The translations under genes and the position numbers were made by a program. The notes under the pieces are model-generated. The model saw only the letters and a list, made by a program, of their open reading frames with translations, ran no database searches and was not told the DNA's origin. This document shows positions 32,465 through 42,981 of a stretch of 64,000 nucleotides of DNA, piece by piece. This DNA comes from an uncultured Polaribacter sp. (GTDB lineage Bacteria > Bacteroidota > Bacteroidia > Flavobacteriales > Flavobacteriaceae). Every line of letters begins with the position of its first letter. Position 1 is the first letter of the stretch. The DNA lies in NCBI GenBank assembly GCA_943788045.1, contig CALSOT010000002.1, forward strand, positions 738,310 through 802,309, in the 5' to 3' direction.

Positions 32465-34352
32465 AAGTATCCTTCTTTAATTCGGCTATTTCATTTTTAA
32501 AATAAAGCTTCCCTCCGCTTTTATTTGCAAGCTTTAAAAGCTTCTTATAATTAGCATTCGTAAACTGTTCTTCTATTTGAAAATCTGCTATTTTAAACTT
32601 GCCATATTTGTATATGTTTTGGTCAATTACAGAAACTTTATAAGTATAATTTCCCGATACGAGGTTTTCAATTTCTGCTTGATACCAATTATTAAATAAT
32701 GAAAAAGGAATTTTTGTTACTTTTTTCGTTTTTTCATTGGTAATAGTTATTTCTAATGAAGCTCTTCCGTCAAACTGATAATTTTTATCCGTATAAAGCG
32801 CAGATATTTTTATTGTGGAATTAGCAGGGTACAAATTTTCAGCATTTATTTCTAATCGACTTCTCCTTTTATTTGAAGCTAGATATTGTATCAAATTCCC
32901 TATAAACTGGTCAAATTCTTGAAACGAATTTGAATTTAAAAAACTAGCAGCCCTCCATTTCCAAATACCTTCACCTAATAAAACACCAGATTTCTGATTA
33001 TTTTCTTCAAAGGTTGCCAATAGTGGTTGCTTAGTTTCTAAACCATTTATATTTTGAAATAATAATGTTTGATATTCTTTTAGTATGATAACTTCACCAT
33101 ATAAATCTATAAGTGGCGAGAATTGATTAAAACCAATATCTTTTTGTAGAAAGTTTAAAAATGAATTATTTAAAAACCCGCCATAATTTTCTATTTGATT
33201 AATGGAGTTTTTTGTGATTCCTAGTTGTTGTTTGTTGATGAAATTCCAATCTGTATTTGCTCCAGTAATTAAAAAATAATTACTCTTTTTTTCATTAGCA
33301 CTAATTAATATTTTATTAAACTTTTTATTCGGTTGAAATAACACAATTAATTGATAATCAGTAATTTGTTTATTAAAATTATCGATTAAAAAAACATCTA
33401 CAGAACGTTGTTTATTACTTTCTATAGATTTTTTCAGAGCCCCTAAATCTGGATGTAAAACTGATGCTAAAACAAGTATTTTTGTTTGCTCATCTAACAC
33501 TTCTACAGAGAAATTTTTGGTGTTATTTTTTGTGTTTTTCTCTCCTTTAATTTTACGAATAGAAGCTGAATAATAATGTAAACCTTCTTTTGTAGAAGTT
33601 AAATTAGTAGTGATTGTTTTTGAGTTATTTACGGATGAAAATTGTACTTTCTTAGTAAAAATAGTTTTACCATTTTTGGTTATTGAAAATTGAGAGGTAA
33701 CATTTTCTTTCCCTTTATAATTTAATATAACTTCTACAGGGAATTTGTTTTTTATATAACTGTACTTATTTACATTTAACTGACCTATTTTTAGATCTTT
33801 GTATTCAATTGTATCTCCAAATACAATAGGATATATTTTTTGCTTTGATTCAATAAACTCATAATCATTACCAATCGTCTGATTTCCGTCCGTTAGTATG
33901 ATCACTGGAGCAATATTACCTCTATACAATGAATTTACAGAAGTAATAGCTTTAGAAACATCCGTTTCATAATCAGTAAAAGAAAGTGAATCTAAATTAC
34001 CTAATTCAGCACCAAAAGCAAACTCGTTAATATCATATTTCTCACGAATACTTTTGTCTGCCTTAATTTCATCTAAAAAATTTTTAAGATTAATTCTCTC
34101 CTTAAAAAAAGAAATAGATTTAGAGTTATCCGCCAAAATAGCTAAAACAGGTTTAACTTCTTGAATTTCTGTTTTTTTAATTGTTGGGTTTATTAACAGT
34201 AAAATCAACAAAAAAAGACTCATTACCTTCAATGAAAAGAGTAAATAATTGATTTTAACCTTATTCTTTACTTTATAAAAATATTGAAAGAATGCTACTG
34301 AAAAACTCAATAACAAAGCTAGAATGATGAATAGAACTATGTTTATTTGCAA
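32454..34352 (-). CDS. VWA-domain membrane protein, C-terminus lost to a frameshift
   Basis: A 632-residue protein. Two N-terminal membrane segments (about 4-24 and 34-54) precede a von Willebrand A-like domain whose metal site is D74-N-S-K-S78 in ILADNSKSIS and ITSVNSLYRGNIAPVIILTDGNQT. A long beta-rich periplasmic region follows. In flavobacterial relatives the protein ends in a third membrane segment; here that part lies in another frame at 32324-32464 and the product stops with KKDTFRG. Insertion of one base in TTTT is the simplest explanation. Such proteins are often linked to aerotolerance-like or MoxR/VWA modules, but no such genes are adjacent. Confidence 0.85.
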   Translation of the reverse strand: MQINIVLFIILALLLSFSVAFFQYFYKVKNKVKINYLLFSLKVMSLFLLILLLINPTIKKTEIQEVKPVLAILADNSKSISFFKERINLKNFLDEIKADKSIREKYDINEFAFGAELGNLDSLSFTDYETDVSKAITSVNSLYRGNIAPVIILTDGNQTIGNDYEFIESKQKIYPIVFGDTIEYKDLKIGQLNVNKYSYIKNKFPVEVILNYKGKENVTSQFSITKNGKTIFTKKVQFSSVNNSKTITTNLTSTKEGLHYYSASIRKIKGEKNTKNNTKNFSVEVLDEQTKILVLASVLHPDLGALKKSIESNKQRSVDVFLIDNFNKQITDYQLIVLFQPNKKFNKILISANEKKSNYFLITGANTDWNFINKQQLGITKNSINQIENYGGFLNNSFLNFLQKDIGFNQFSPLIDLYGEVIILKEYQTLLFQNINGLETKQPLLATFEENNQKSGVLLGEGIWKWRAASFLNSNSFQEFDQFIGNLIQYLASNKRRSRLEINAENLYPANSTIKISALYTDKNYQFDGRASLEITITNEKTKKVTKIPFSLFNNWYQAEIENLVSGNYTYKVSVIDQNIYKYGKFKIADFQIEEQFTNANYKKLLKLANKSGGKLYFKNEIAELKKDTFRG

Positions 34353-34421
34353 TGATTTTTATTTAGTGTGAAAGATATTAAATACTATTTAAAAATGAAT
34401 ACTAAATTTTTATTTGTGTTT

Positions 34422-35273
34422 TTATTTAAAATTAATTGTTTTCGATTTATACCAAATATTTAAAATCAAGCCTCCAATAATAAAAGAAATTCCTAAAAAA
34501 CTATAAAATGTATAGATCTCTCCAAATAGGAAAACCCCAATTGTAGCTGTATAAATAACTTCAAAATATTTTATGGGAGCTATAATGTTAGTTGATGCAT
34601 TTTGAAAAGCTTTGGTCATATAAACCTGTCCAATATAACCAAATACACCAAGACTCATTAAAAAGTACCAATCATTGCCTTTAGGAGTTACCCAATTATT
34701 TACAGAAAGTGTACCTCCTAAAATGGTTGCAAAAACCATAAAGTAGTTCACAATCACAATTGGATGCTCACTCTTCCCTATTTTACTGATGATAATATAT
34801 ACCAATCCACTAAGTAAAGATGCTAACATTACCAAAATTAAACCACTTGTATTTAATTGATTATCATACCCTTTTAAAATAAAAACTCCAAAAAGAGAAA
34901 TCAGAAAAAAAATCCATTGTAAAGGTTTTATTTTTTCCTTCAATAAAAAAACTGCAAAAATAGCAGCAAAAATTGGAGCGACATATCTTAGCGAAACCGC
35001 TGTGCCTATAGACAAATGTTTAACCGACATAAAGAAAAGAAGCATGGATAAGCTTCCAACTATTGCTCTTGAAATGAGTAATGTATTATTTTTACCAATG
35101 ATTGGAATTTTATTTCTTAATAAAAATCCGAACGTAAAAAAAAGTGAACCTAATGATCTAAAAAAAACAATTTGATAAGCGCTTACATCTGTGAGATACT
35201 TAACTATAGAATTCATACAAGCAAAAGCAAATGTGCTAATCAACATATATTTTATTGCCTTTTTAACTTTCAA
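34422..35273 (-). CDS. EamA-family (DMT) transporter
   Basis: A 283-residue polytopic protein with about ten hydrophobic segments in two EamA halves, for example YMLISTFAFACMNSIVKYL and YIIISKIGKSEHPIVIVNYFMVFATILGG. The second half ends FLFGEIYTFYSFLGISFIIGGLILNIWY. Drug/metabolite transporters of this type export amino acids or other metabolites; substrate is unknown. It follows the next EamA gene by 9 bp in the same operon, but the two are not close copies. Confidence 0.9.
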   Translation of the reverse strand: MKVKKAIKYMLISTFAFACMNSIVKYLTDVSAYQIVFFRSLGSLFFTFGFLLRNKIPIIGKNNTLLISRAIVGSLSMLLFFMSVKHLSIGTAVSLRYVAPIFAAIFAVFLLKEKIKPLQWIFFLISLFGVFILKGYDNQLNTSGLILVMLASLLSGLVYIIISKIGKSEHPIVIVNYFMVFATILGGTLSVNNWVTPKGNDWYFLMSLGVFGYIGQVYMTKAFQNASTNIIAPIKYFEVIYTATIGVFLFGEIYTFYSFLGISFIIGGLILNIWYKSKTINFK

Positions 35274-35282
35274 AATCTTTAC

Positions 35283-36170
35283 TTATTTTCTTTTTCTAGA
35301 AGTAATAAAATAAACTCCTGTTAATAAAATTACTGAGGCTATTATTGATTGTATGGTGAAAACTTCATCTAAAAAATACCAACCCATAAATAACGCAATT
35401 ACAGGGTTTACATAAGCAGAAGTTGATACTTTTTCTGGAGAAACAACTTTTAATAAATAGTTGAAAGCTGAAAAAGCAATTACTCCACCAAAAAAAATCA
35501 ATAGAAACATCGATAATTGAATATTTGTACTCCAAGTTAATGGTGAACTCCATTGCTCATTAATACTTAAACTTATTATTGATAAAACAAAACCAGCAGC
35601 TAGCATTTGATAACCTGTTGATACTATAAAACTTTTTGGAAAATCAGCTTTTGATACAAAAACACTTCCATAACTCCAACTTAACACACATGTTAACATC
35701 ATAAAAATACCGAGTAAACTTCCTTCCGAAGTCGTTAATTCTTTTTGACTTACTAGTATATACATACCTAGCATACCTAGACAAACACCAATTATAGATT
35801 TTTTTTGCAAAGGTTTTCGATCGATTAATCGTAATAAAAATAAAACAAATAAAGGTTGAGTTGAAGCTACTAAAGCTCCAAATCCACTATCAACATAACG
35901 CAAAGCCCATACAAAAACACCATTTCCATAAATCAAAAAGAAAAAAGAAGCAATAACTGAATTAGATAATTGTTTTTTTGAAATAGATAGATTTTGCTTT
36001 GAAATAATAGCCAACAAAATCATTAAAATTCCTGCTATAAAAAAACGAATAGAAGCTAAAAAAAAAGGAGGTAGTTCTGTAACAGCTATTTTATTGAATA
36101 AATAAGTAGATCCCCAAATAACGTAAATGGCTATAAATGCTAAAACGATAAGTGCTTTTGAGTTTTTCAA
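35283..36170 (-). CDS. EamA-family (DMT) transporter
   Basis: A 295-residue polytopic protein with ten predicted spans. FIAIYVIWGSTYLFNKIAVTELPPFFLASIRFFIAG is the classic first EamA unit with a conserved WGS motif, and YVNPVIALFMGWYFLDE with the closing VILLTGVYFI is the second. It resembles YdcZ/RhtA-type permeases of uncharacterised substrate. First of the two-gene cluster, which ends before the VWA gene. Confidence 0.9.
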   Translation of the reverse strand: MKNSKALIVLAFIAIYVIWGSTYLFNKIAVTELPPFFLASIRFFIAGILMILLAIISKQNLSISKKQLSNSVIASFFFLIYGNGVFVWALRYVDSGFGALVASTQPLFVLFLLRLIDRKPLQKKSIIGVCLGMLGMYILVSQKELTTSEGSLLGIFMMLTCVLSWSYGSVFVSKADFPKSFIVSTGYQMLAAGFVLSIISLSINEQWSSPLTWSTNIQLSMFLLIFFGGVIAFSAFNYLLKVVSPEKVSTSAYVNPVIALFMGWYFLDEVFTIQSIIASVILLTGVYFITSRKRK

Positions 36171-36272
36171 TTATTTGTTTTTTACATCTAGCAAAAATAC
36201 TATTTAAATAGAGTTTTATTCATATTTATTTAAAATTCAATTATTATTGTGTCATCAGTTTGGAACAAAACA

Positions 36273-36306
36273 AAAATGACCAAATAATAATTTATTTGAT
36301 CATTTT
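36273..36306 (-). terminator. Terminator of the histidine operon
   Basis: On the minus strand AAAATGATCAAATAA faces TTATTTGGTCATTTT (one U-G pair) with a 4-base loop, continuing into TTTTTG, 22 bp past the hisIE stop. Confidence 0.8.
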
Positions 36307-36327
36307 AAACTTACTATATGGTTAAGT

Positions 36328-36927
36328 TTATTTGTGCCTTCCTTTTAGTTCAGCTTCAATATCTTTTAAAGTGAAACCTTTTGCCTGTAATAACATTAAA
36401 TAATGAAACAACAAATCGGCAGATTCATATAAAAATAATTCATCATTGTTATCCATCGCTTCAATAACAGTTTCGACAGCTTCTTCACCTACTTTTTGAG
36501 CTATTTTATTAATTCCTTTATCAAATAAACTTGCTACATATGATTTCTGAGTATCTTTATTTGCAACTCTTTCCGTAATTACATCTTCTAAAGTAGAAAA
36601 GAACCCATAACTCTGTTTGTTTTCGGTATTCCAACAGGTACCTGTACCTTTATGACATGTTGGTCCATTTGGCTTAACAAAGATTAATAAAGTATCATTA
36701 TCACAATCTAGCTTCATATCTACTAAATTCAAACTATTTCCACTTTCCTCTCCTTTAGTCCATAATCGGTTTTTGGTTCTACTAAAAAAAGTAACTAATT
36801 TTGTTTCTTGTGTTTTAGCAAAAGCCTCTTCATTCATATACCCAAGCATTAAAACATTTTTTGTTGTTGCATCTTGAATGATTGCAGGCACTAATCCGTC
36901 GTTATTTTTATTAAAATCGATGTTCAT
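36328..36927 (-). CDS. hisIE: HisIE, phosphoribosyl-AMP cyclohydrolase / phosphoribosyl-ATP pyrophosphatase
   Basis: A 199-residue fusion. HisI occupies about 1-100 with VTFFSRTKNRLWTKGEESGN and zinc-binding cysteines in KLDCDNDT and PTCHKGTGTCW; HisE about 110-199 with INKIAQKVGEEAVETVIEA. It carries out the second and third steps of histidine synthesis. I use ATG 36927 (MNIDFNKN), because the 24 residues of the longest frame before it look like non-coding spacer and relatives begin at this position. Last gene of the operon, 72 bp after hisF. Confidence 0.95.
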   Translation of the reverse strand: MNIDFNKNNDGLVPAIIQDATTKNVLMLGYMNEEAFAKTQETKLVTFFSRTKNRLWTKGEESGNSLNLVDMKLDCDNDTLLIFVKPNGPTCHKGTGTCWNTENKQSYGFFSTLEDVITERVANKDTQKSYVASLFDKGINKIAQKVGEEAVETVIEAMDNNDELFLYESADLLFHYLMLLQAKGFTLKDIEAELKGRHK

Positions 36928-36999
36928 TTTTTTTATTTTAGATGTCTTCTCAAGTTTAGTAAAAAAGTAATTATTTCTCAACTGCACTCGAACTGACAT

Positions 37000-37755
37000 T
37001 TATATTCTAACTGGAATATTATTTTTTTTTAATTCTTGTTTTAAATCTAAAATTGGTATTTCTCCAAAATGAAATACACTTGCTGCTAAAGCTGCATCTG
37101 CCTTTCCTTCGTTAAAAGTATCTACAAAATGTTGCACTGTTCCTGCGCCACCAGATGCAATAATTGGTATATTTAATTCAATTGATAGTTTTAAAAGCGC
37201 TTCATTTGCAAAACCAGCCTTTGTACCATCATTATTCATAGATGTAAATAAAATTTCTCCTGCTCCTCGTTTTTCAACTTCTTTCGCCCATTTGAATAAA
37301 TTCAATTCTGTCGGAATTGTTCCTCCTGCCAAATGAACAAACCATTCTCCATCAATCTGTTTTGCATCAATTGCAACAACCACACATTGACTTCCAAATT
37401 TATCTGCTAATTCATTTACCAAATCAGGTCTTTTTATAGCTGATGAATTTATAGAAACTTTATCCGCACCAGATTTTAAAAGAACATCAACATCTTCAAT
37501 AGAAGAAATTCCTCCACCAACTGTAAACGGTATATTTACTTGTTCCGCAACTTTTAAAACCATGTCTCGCATTGTTTTTCTACCTTCTAAAGTGGCCGAA
37601 ATATCTAAAAAAACCAATTCGTCTGCTCCTAATTCTGCATATTGTTGTGCTAAAACTACAGGATCTCCAGCATCAATTAAGTTTACGAAATTTACACCTT
37701 TTACAGTTCTTCCGTTTTTGATATCTAAACAAGGTATAATTCTTTTTGTTAACAT
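37000..37755 (-). CDS. hisF: HisF, imidazole glycerol-phosphate synthase cyclase subunit
   Basis: A 251-residue (beta-alpha)8 barrel starting [23 protein letters not shown], with catalytic D11 in CLDIKNG and the matching D130 region VVVAIDAK. Phosphate-binding loops GGGISS and ASGGAGT are present. With HisH it closes the imidazole ring and releases AICAR. Length is normal. It lies 66 bp after hisA. Confidence 0.97.
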   Translation of the reverse strand: MLTKRIIPCLDIKNGRTVKGVNFVNLIDAGDPVVLAQQYAELGADELVFLDISATLEGRKTMRDMVLKVAEQVNIPFTVGGGISSIEDVDVLLKSGADKVSINSSAIKRPDLVNELADKFGSQCVVVAIDAKQIDGEWFVHLAGGTIPTELNLFKWAKEVEKRGAGEILFTSMNNDGTKAGFANEALLKLSIELNIPIIASGGAGTVQHFVDTFNEGKADAALAASVFHFGEIPILDLKQELKKNNIPVRI

Positions 37756-37821
37756 TATATTTTTTTATTTTGAATGCTTTTTTTTGTGATTAGATAAAAA
37801 TTTAATCAATAAAACTTATGT

Positions 37822-38562
37822 CTACATGCCAGCAACTATAAATTTTTCTAGTTGTTTCAAACTAATTCTATTTTCATAAATCGCTTTTCCTATAATAACA
37901 CCTTCGCAACCATTTTCTGCTAATTTAGGAAGTTCATCAAAAGTTGAAATTCCTCCAGAAGCAATTAATTTTAAGTTATTTACTTGCGTTAAAATCTGCT
38001 GATAAATATCGAAACTAGGTCCTTGCAACATACCGTCTTTAGAAATATCTGTACAAATTATATATTGAATTCCTTTTTGGTAATAATCAGAAATAAAAGG
38101 AATCAATTCTAGAGAACTTTCTTCTTGCCAACCATTTGTAGCAATTTTTCCTCCTGAATTATCAGGATAAAAATCAGCTCCTAAAATTATTTTTTCTGAG
38201 CCATATTTTTTAATCCAACCTTCAAAAATTTCACTATTTTTAACTGCAATACTTCCACCAGTAATTTGATTTGCACCAGAATTAAACGCTATCTCTAAAT
38301 CTTTATCAGATTTTAATCCACCCCCAAAATCAATTTTTAAATTGGTTTTACTAGCAATTTGTTCTAACACTTTATGATTGATAATTTGACTCGCTTTTGC
38401 ACCATCTAAATCAACAACATGCAAATATTCAATTCCCGCTGCTTCAAACTCTTTTGCAACTTCTAATGGATTTTCATTATAAATTTTCTTAGTACTGTAA
38501 TCGCCTTTTGTTAAACGAACACACTTTCCTTCAATAATATCTATGGCTGGAATTATTCTCAT
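37822..38562 (-). CDS. hisA: HisA, ProFAR isomerase
   Basis: A 246-residue barrel homologous to His[23 protein letters not shown] has D8, [14 protein letters not shown] and [11 protein letters not shown] bind phosphate, and a second acidic residue lies in [11 protein letters not shown]. It performs an Amadori rearrangement of ProFAR. The ATG is the only sensible start. It lies 78 bp after hisH. Confidence 0.97.
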   Translation of the reverse strand: MRIIPAIDIIEGKCVRLTKGDYSTKKIYNENPLEVAKEFEAAGIEYLHVVDLDGAKASQIINHKVLEQIASKTNLKIDFGGGLKSDKDLEIAFNSGANQITGGSIAVKNSEIFEGWIKKYGSEKIILGADFYPDNSGGKIATNGWQEESSLELIPFISDYYQKGIQYIICTDISKDGMLQGPSFDIYQQILTQVNNLKLIASGGISTFDELPKLAENGCEGVIIGKAIYENRISLKQLEKFIVAGM

Positions 38563-38640
38563 AAATTATTTATTTAATACTATAACTTAAATTATTCATT
38601 TTTTAAAATTAATAGATTCTGAAACAATTTCAGAATAAAT

Positions 38641-39222
38641 TTAAAGGTTTAAAAAATTTTCTAGAATTTTTGAGCCTTTAATTCCACTTTTTTCTGGATG
38701 AAATTGCACACCATAAAAATTATCCTTTTGCAAAGCCGATGCATATTCAATTTCATAATCTGTTTTAGCAATAGCTTCATCACAACCTTCAGCATAAAAA
38801 CTATGCACTAAATACATAAACTCTTTTTCTTTAATTCCTTTAAATAAATCAGATTTTAAATCATAGATTACATTCCATCCCATTTGTGGAACTTTGACTG
38901 CATTTGAAAATTTTTTAACATTAACATTAAAAATTCCCAATCCTTTTGTATTTCCTTCCGCAGAATAATTACACATCAGCTGCATTCCTAAGCAAATACC
39001 CAAAACAGGCTGTTTTAAAGCAGGTATTATTTTATTTAACCCACTTTGTTCTAACATTTTCATTGCAGAACTTGCTTCACCAACTCCCGGGAAAATTATT
39101 TTATCAGCAGCTGTAATTTCATTTATATCATTTGATAAAACAGCGTCAACTCCTAAACGTTTGAAAGCAAATTGAATGCTTTTAATGTTTCCTGCACCAT
39201 AATCTATAATTACTAACTTCAT
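38641..39222 (-). CDS. hisH: HisH, imidazole glycerol-phosphate synthase glutaminase subunit
   Basis: A 193-residue class I glutamine amidotransferase. The oxyanion strand FPGVGE precedes the nucleophile C77 in GICLGMQLM, and the His-Glu pair is in GVQFHPEKS near the end. It feeds ammonia to HisF. Its start overlaps the hisB stop by 1 base. Confidence 0.97.
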   Translation of the reverse strand: MKLVIIDYGAGNIKSIQFAFKRLGVDAVLSNDINEITAADKIIFPGVGEASSAMKMLEQSGLNKIIPALKQPVLGICLGMQLMCNYSAEGNTKGLGIFNVNVKKFSNAVKVPQMGWNVIYDLKSDLFKGIKEKEFMYLVHSFYAEGCDEAIAKTDYEIEYASALQKDNFYGVQFHPEKSGIKGSKILENFLNL

Positions 39223-40361
39223 TATAACACTCCTTTTGTAGATGGTAAAAACATCTTATTAGCATCTCTTTTAACTGCCATTTTCATTGCTTTTGCAAAT
39301 GCTTTGAAGATTCCTTCAATTTTATGATGCTCGTTTGTTCCTTCAGCTTTAATATTTAAGTTACATTTTGCACCATCTGTAAATGATTTGAACAAATGTA
39401 AAAACATTTCTGTTGGCATATCACCAATCATTTCGCGCTTAAAATCTGCCTCCCAAACCAACCAAGGTCTTCCTCCAAAATCAACTGCTGCTTGCGCTAA
39501 GCAATCATCCATTGGTAAACAGAAACCATAACGTTCTATTCCTAATTTATTACCCAATGCTTTATGGAATAACTCTCCTAAAGTAATCATGGTATCTTCT
39601 ATTGTGTGATGCTCATCAACCTCTAAATCACCATCAACTTTTACAGTTAAATCCATTGCACCATGACGTCCAATTTGATCTAACATGTGGTCAAAAAATT
39701 TAACGCCTGTAGAAATATCGTTTTTCCCAGAACCATCTAAATTTAATTTGATATAAATCTTAGTTTCATTTGTATTTCTAGTAATTTCTGAGATTCTATC
39801 TTCTAACTTTAAAAATTCATAAATTTTTGACCAATCTGTACTTGTTAATGCAATACAGTTTAAAATTTCTTGTTTTGAAGTTTCTATTTCATCAACACCT
39901 AGTTGTGGGTCTTCAGATAAAAAAATCCCTTTAGAACCAAGGTTTTTAGCCAATTCCATATCTGTAATTCTATCTCCTAAAACAAAAGAGTTTTCCAAAT
40001 CATATTCCTCCGAAAAATACTTTTTTAACAAACCTGTTCTTGGTTTACGAGTCTCCGCATTTTCATGTGGAAAAGTTTTATCGATGCAAACTTCAGTAAA
40101 AATAACGCCTTCGTTTTCGAAAGCAGAAATTACTTTATTTTGAGCTGGCCAAAAAGTATCTTCAGGAAAAGAATTAGTTCCTAAACCATCTTGGTTCGTT
40201 ACCATTACCAATTCGTAATCCAACTCTGAAGCAATTTTTGCCATGTATTGAAAAACTTTTGGGTAAAACTCTAACTTTTCTAGACTATCTAATTGATAAT
40301 CTACAGGCGGCTCTATAACTAAAGTTCCATCTCTATCTATAAATAATACTTTTTTACTCAT
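39222..40361 (-). CDS. hisB: HisB, bifunctional histidinol-phosphatase / IGP dehydratase
   Basis: A 379-residue fusion. The N-terminal HAD phosphatase has D9 and D11 in FIDRDGTLV and TNQDGLGT; from about 190 the IGP dehydratase begins, with metal-binding [20 protein letters not shown] and [17 protein letters not shown]. The fused form is shared with Enterobacteria and most Bacteroidota. Length is as expected. Confidence 0.96.
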   Translation of the reverse strand: MSKKVLFIDRDGTLVIEPPVDYQLDSLEKLEFYPKVFQYMAKIASELDYELVMVTNQDGLGTNSFPEDTFWPAQNKVISAFENEGVIFTEVCIDKTFPHENAETRKPRTGLLKKYFSEEYDLENSFVLGDRITDMELAKNLGSKGIFLSEDPQLGVDEIETSKQEILNCIALTSTDWSKIYEFLKLEDRISEITRNTNETKIYIKLNLDGSGKNDISTGVKFFDHMLDQIGRHGAMDLTVKVDGDLEVDEHHTIEDTMITLGELFHKALGNKLGIERYGFCLPMDDCLAQAAVDFGGRPWLVWEADFKREMIGDMPTEMFLHLFKSFTDGAKCNLNIKAEGTNEHHKIEGIFKAFAKAMKMAVKRDANKMFLPSTKGVL

Positions 40362-40413
40362 GATATTTTATTTTTAGGTTCCTGTCTATGCAGAAACAAC
40401 AAATTCTTCTATT

Positions 40414-41469
40414 TTAATTAAGAGACTTTAAAGCTCTTAATAATTTTTGATTTTCTTCACAAATACCAACACTTATACGTAAACAATTTTCACATAAAGG
40501 TTGAGTCGTTCTATTTCTAATAACAACTCCCAAACCTATTAACTGATTGTAACGTTTTGTTGCGTCATCGACCTTTATTAAAAGAAAGTTACCCTCTGAT
40601 GGATATACCTTTTCAATATAGCTTACACAACATTCCAATTCTTCTTTTAAGCGTTTTCGTTCACTAATTAATTGAGCAACTTCATTCTGAATTTCATCCA
40701 TCTTTTGAAGTCGAGTAGCTGCTCTTTGCTGTGTTAATTCATTTACGTTATATGGTGGTTTTATATTATTTAAAACTTTAATAATTTCTTTGGATGCATA
40801 ACAAACTCCCAGACGAATTCCTGCTAAACCATATGCTTTTGATAAAGTTTGTGTAACAATTAAATTAGGAAACTCTTCTAACCTTTTCAACCAACTATTT
40901 TGATCTGAAAAATCTATATAAGCTTCATCTAAAACAACCAATCCTTTAAACCTTATTAATAATTCTCTAATAGATGTAACCTTAAAATTATTTCCTGTTG
41001 GATTATTTGGTGAACATAAAAATAAAATTTTACTATTTGCATCTGCAACTTCTAAAATCTGTTTTACTTTTGGTTGAAAATCATTGTTTAGCAGTACAGT
41101 CCTATTCTCAACAGCATTTATATTTGCCAAAACAGAATACATGCCATATGTTGGTGGTAATGTGATAATATTATCTTCTTTTGGCTCACAAAAAGCTCTA
41201 AAGATTAAATCTAAAACTTCATCACTTCCATTACCTAATAAGATATTTTCTTTTGGGATTTCTTTAATATCAGAAAGCAAATCCTTTACATTATTTTGTT
41301 GTGGATCTGGATACCTATTTACACCATTTTCAAAAGGATTTTCATTAGCATCTAAGAAAATCATTTCATTAATTGTTGCATCTTTATATTCATCTCTTGC
41401 AGAAGAATATGGTTTTAGAGATTTTATATTTTCTCTAATTAGGCTGTTGATATTAAAGTTTTTTTTCAT
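40414..41469 (-). CDS. hisC: HisC, histidinol-phosphate aminotransferase
   Basis: A 351-residue fold-type I PLP enzyme. The substrate-side DANENPF is at 40-46, GNGSDEVLD at 79-87, NNPTGN at 155-160, DEAYIDF at 181-187 and the PLP lysine K211 in TQTLSKAYGLAGIRLG. It transaminates imidazole acetol phosphate. It sits 132 bp after hisD. An aromatic aminotransferase role is unlikely given the operon. Confidence 0.96.
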   Translation of the reverse strand: MKKNFNINSLIRENIKSLKPYSSARDEYKDATINEMIFLDANENPFENGVNRYPDPQQNNVKDLLSDIKEIPKENILLGNGSDEVLDLIFRAFCEPKEDNIITLPPTYGMYSVLANINAVENRTVLLNNDFQPKVKQILEVADANSKILFLCSPNNPTGNNFKVTSIRELLIRFKGLVVLDEAYIDFSDQNSWLKRLEEFPNLIVTQTLSKAYGLAGIRLGVCYASKEIIKVLNNIKPPYNVNELTQQRAATRLQKMDEIQNEVAQLISERKRLKEELECCVSYIEKVYPSEGNFLLIKVDDATKRYNQLIGLGVVIRNRTTQPLCENCLRISVGICEENQKLLRALKSLN

Positions 41470-41601
41470 AATTAATATTCCTAATTTGATTTTGAAATGA
41501 GGTTTTTACAATCTTTCGACTTTACTCAAAATTATCTAATGAGAAATCGGATGCAAAAATTCTTCTTCGTTTTCTAATTCAGACTGAAATTTTAGAACCT
41601 A

Positions 41602-42882
41602 TTATAAATCTTTTAAACGAATTGAAACTGCATTTTTATGTGCTTCTAATCCTTCTGCTGCGGCCATTAATTCAATAGATTTCCCTATTATTTGTATTCC
41701 TTCCTTGTTTATTTCCTGAAATGTAATGCTCTTTGTAAAACTATCTAAATTTACACCTGAATACGATTTAGAAAAACCATTTGTTGGTAATGTGTGGTTT
41801 GTACCAGAAGCATAATCTCCTGCGCTCTCTGGCGTATAATTACCAATAAAAACGGAACCTGCGTTTTCTATATTATCAACATAAAAGTCGTTGTTATTTG
41901 TACAAACAATAAAATGTTCAGGACCATATTCGTTTATCAATTCTAATGCAATTTCATCATTTTCAACAAAAATAGATTTGGAGTTTTCTATTGCTTTTTG
42001 GGCAATTTGAATTCTTGGCAATTCTAAAAGTTGTTTTTTTATCTCTAAAGTAACTTCATCAATTAGTTTTTTTGAAGTTGAAACCAAAATTACCTGACTA
42101 TCTGCTCCATGCTCTGCTTGACTTAGTAAATCTGAAGCGACATAGCTAGCATTTGCCTTATTATCTGCAACCACTAATAGTTCACTTGGCCCTGCAGGCA
42201 TGTCAATAGCGATTCCATATTTCGTAGAAAGCTGTTTTGCAACTGTTACAAACTGATTTCCTGGTCCGAATATTTTATAAACTTTAGGAACTGTTTCGGT
42301 TCCAAATGTAAAACTTGCAATCGCTTGAATTCCACCAACTTTTATAATCTTAGTTACACCACATAAATTAGCAGTATACAAAATAGCAGGATGAATTTTT
42401 CCTTCTTTATTTGGAGGTGAGCATAAAACAATTTCTTTACAACCTGCAATTTGAGCAGGAATAGCCAACATTAAAACTGTAGAAAATAATGGAGCGGTTC
42501 CTCCAGGAATATATAAACCTACTTTTTGAATAGGTCTTTTTTCTTGCCAACAAGAAACTCCTTTTGTAGTTTCTACAAAAACTTTATCCGTCTTTTGTGC
42601 AGTATGAAACTTGGTGATATTTTCTTTTGCAAGATTGATAGCATCTTTTAATTCACTTGAAACTTCTGCAATTGCTTCATTAATTTCTTCAATAGAAACA
42701 ATAACGTTATCCAAAGAAACACCATCAAACAACTGCGTGTATTTCTTTACTGCAGCATCCCCGTTTTTTTGAACATCGCCAAAAATTTGATTTACAGTTT
42801 TTTCAATATCTTCGACAGTCTTTGTGGGTCTTTCTAAAATCTGACTCCAATCTTTTCTTTGAGGATTATTTATATTTTTCAT
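41602..42882 (-). CDS. hisD: HisD, histidinol dehydrogenase
   Basis: A 426-residue dehydrogenase with KRPIQKVGLYIPGGTAPLFSTVLM, a zinc ligand region AEHGADSQV and GPEHFI plus the C-terminal GTNHTLPT and GLEAHKNA. It oxidises histidinol to histidine in two steps. ATG 42882 (MKNINNPQRKDW) is preferred to the longer frame that starts 15 residues before it, since relatives begin at this point. Zinc-coordinating positions are intact. Confidence 0.95.
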   Translation of the reverse strand: MKNINNPQRKDWSQILERPTKTVEDIEKTVNQIFGDVQKNGDAAVKKYTQLFDGVSLDNVIVSIEEINEAIAEVSSELKDAINLAKENITKFHTAQKTDKVFVETTKGVSCWQEKRPIQKVGLYIPGGTAPLFSTVLMLAIPAQIAGCKEIVLCSPPNKEGKIHPAILYTANLCGVTKIIKVGGIQAIASFTFGTETVPKVYKIFGPGNQFVTVAKQLSTKYGIAIDMPAGPSELLVVADNKANASYVASDLLSQAEHGADSQVILVSTSKKLIDEVTLEIKKQLLELPRIQIAQKAIENSKSIFVENDEIALELINEYGPEHFIVCTNNNDFYVDNIENAGSVFIGNYTPESAGDYASGTNHTLPTNGFSKSYSGVNLDSFTKSITFQEINKEGIQIIGKSIELMAAAEGLEAHKNAVSIRLKDL

Positions 42883-42981
42883 GATTCTATTATCTAATAA
42901 AACTTTATTTGCGGTTTGGATTGACAAGGAATTCTTAATACTTTTTTATTCAAAAAAAATATAGTAAAAAGTCCAAAAAAT

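Noticed and set aside
32454-32500. Programmed frameshifting in the VWA gene
   Set aside because: The shift is +1 at ACTTTTAGA with no slippery heptamer or stop-codon context of the prfB type.
36928-36999. N-terminal extension of HisIE
   Set aside because: The 24 residues before MNIDFNKN have no similarity to the family and fill the spacer after hisF.
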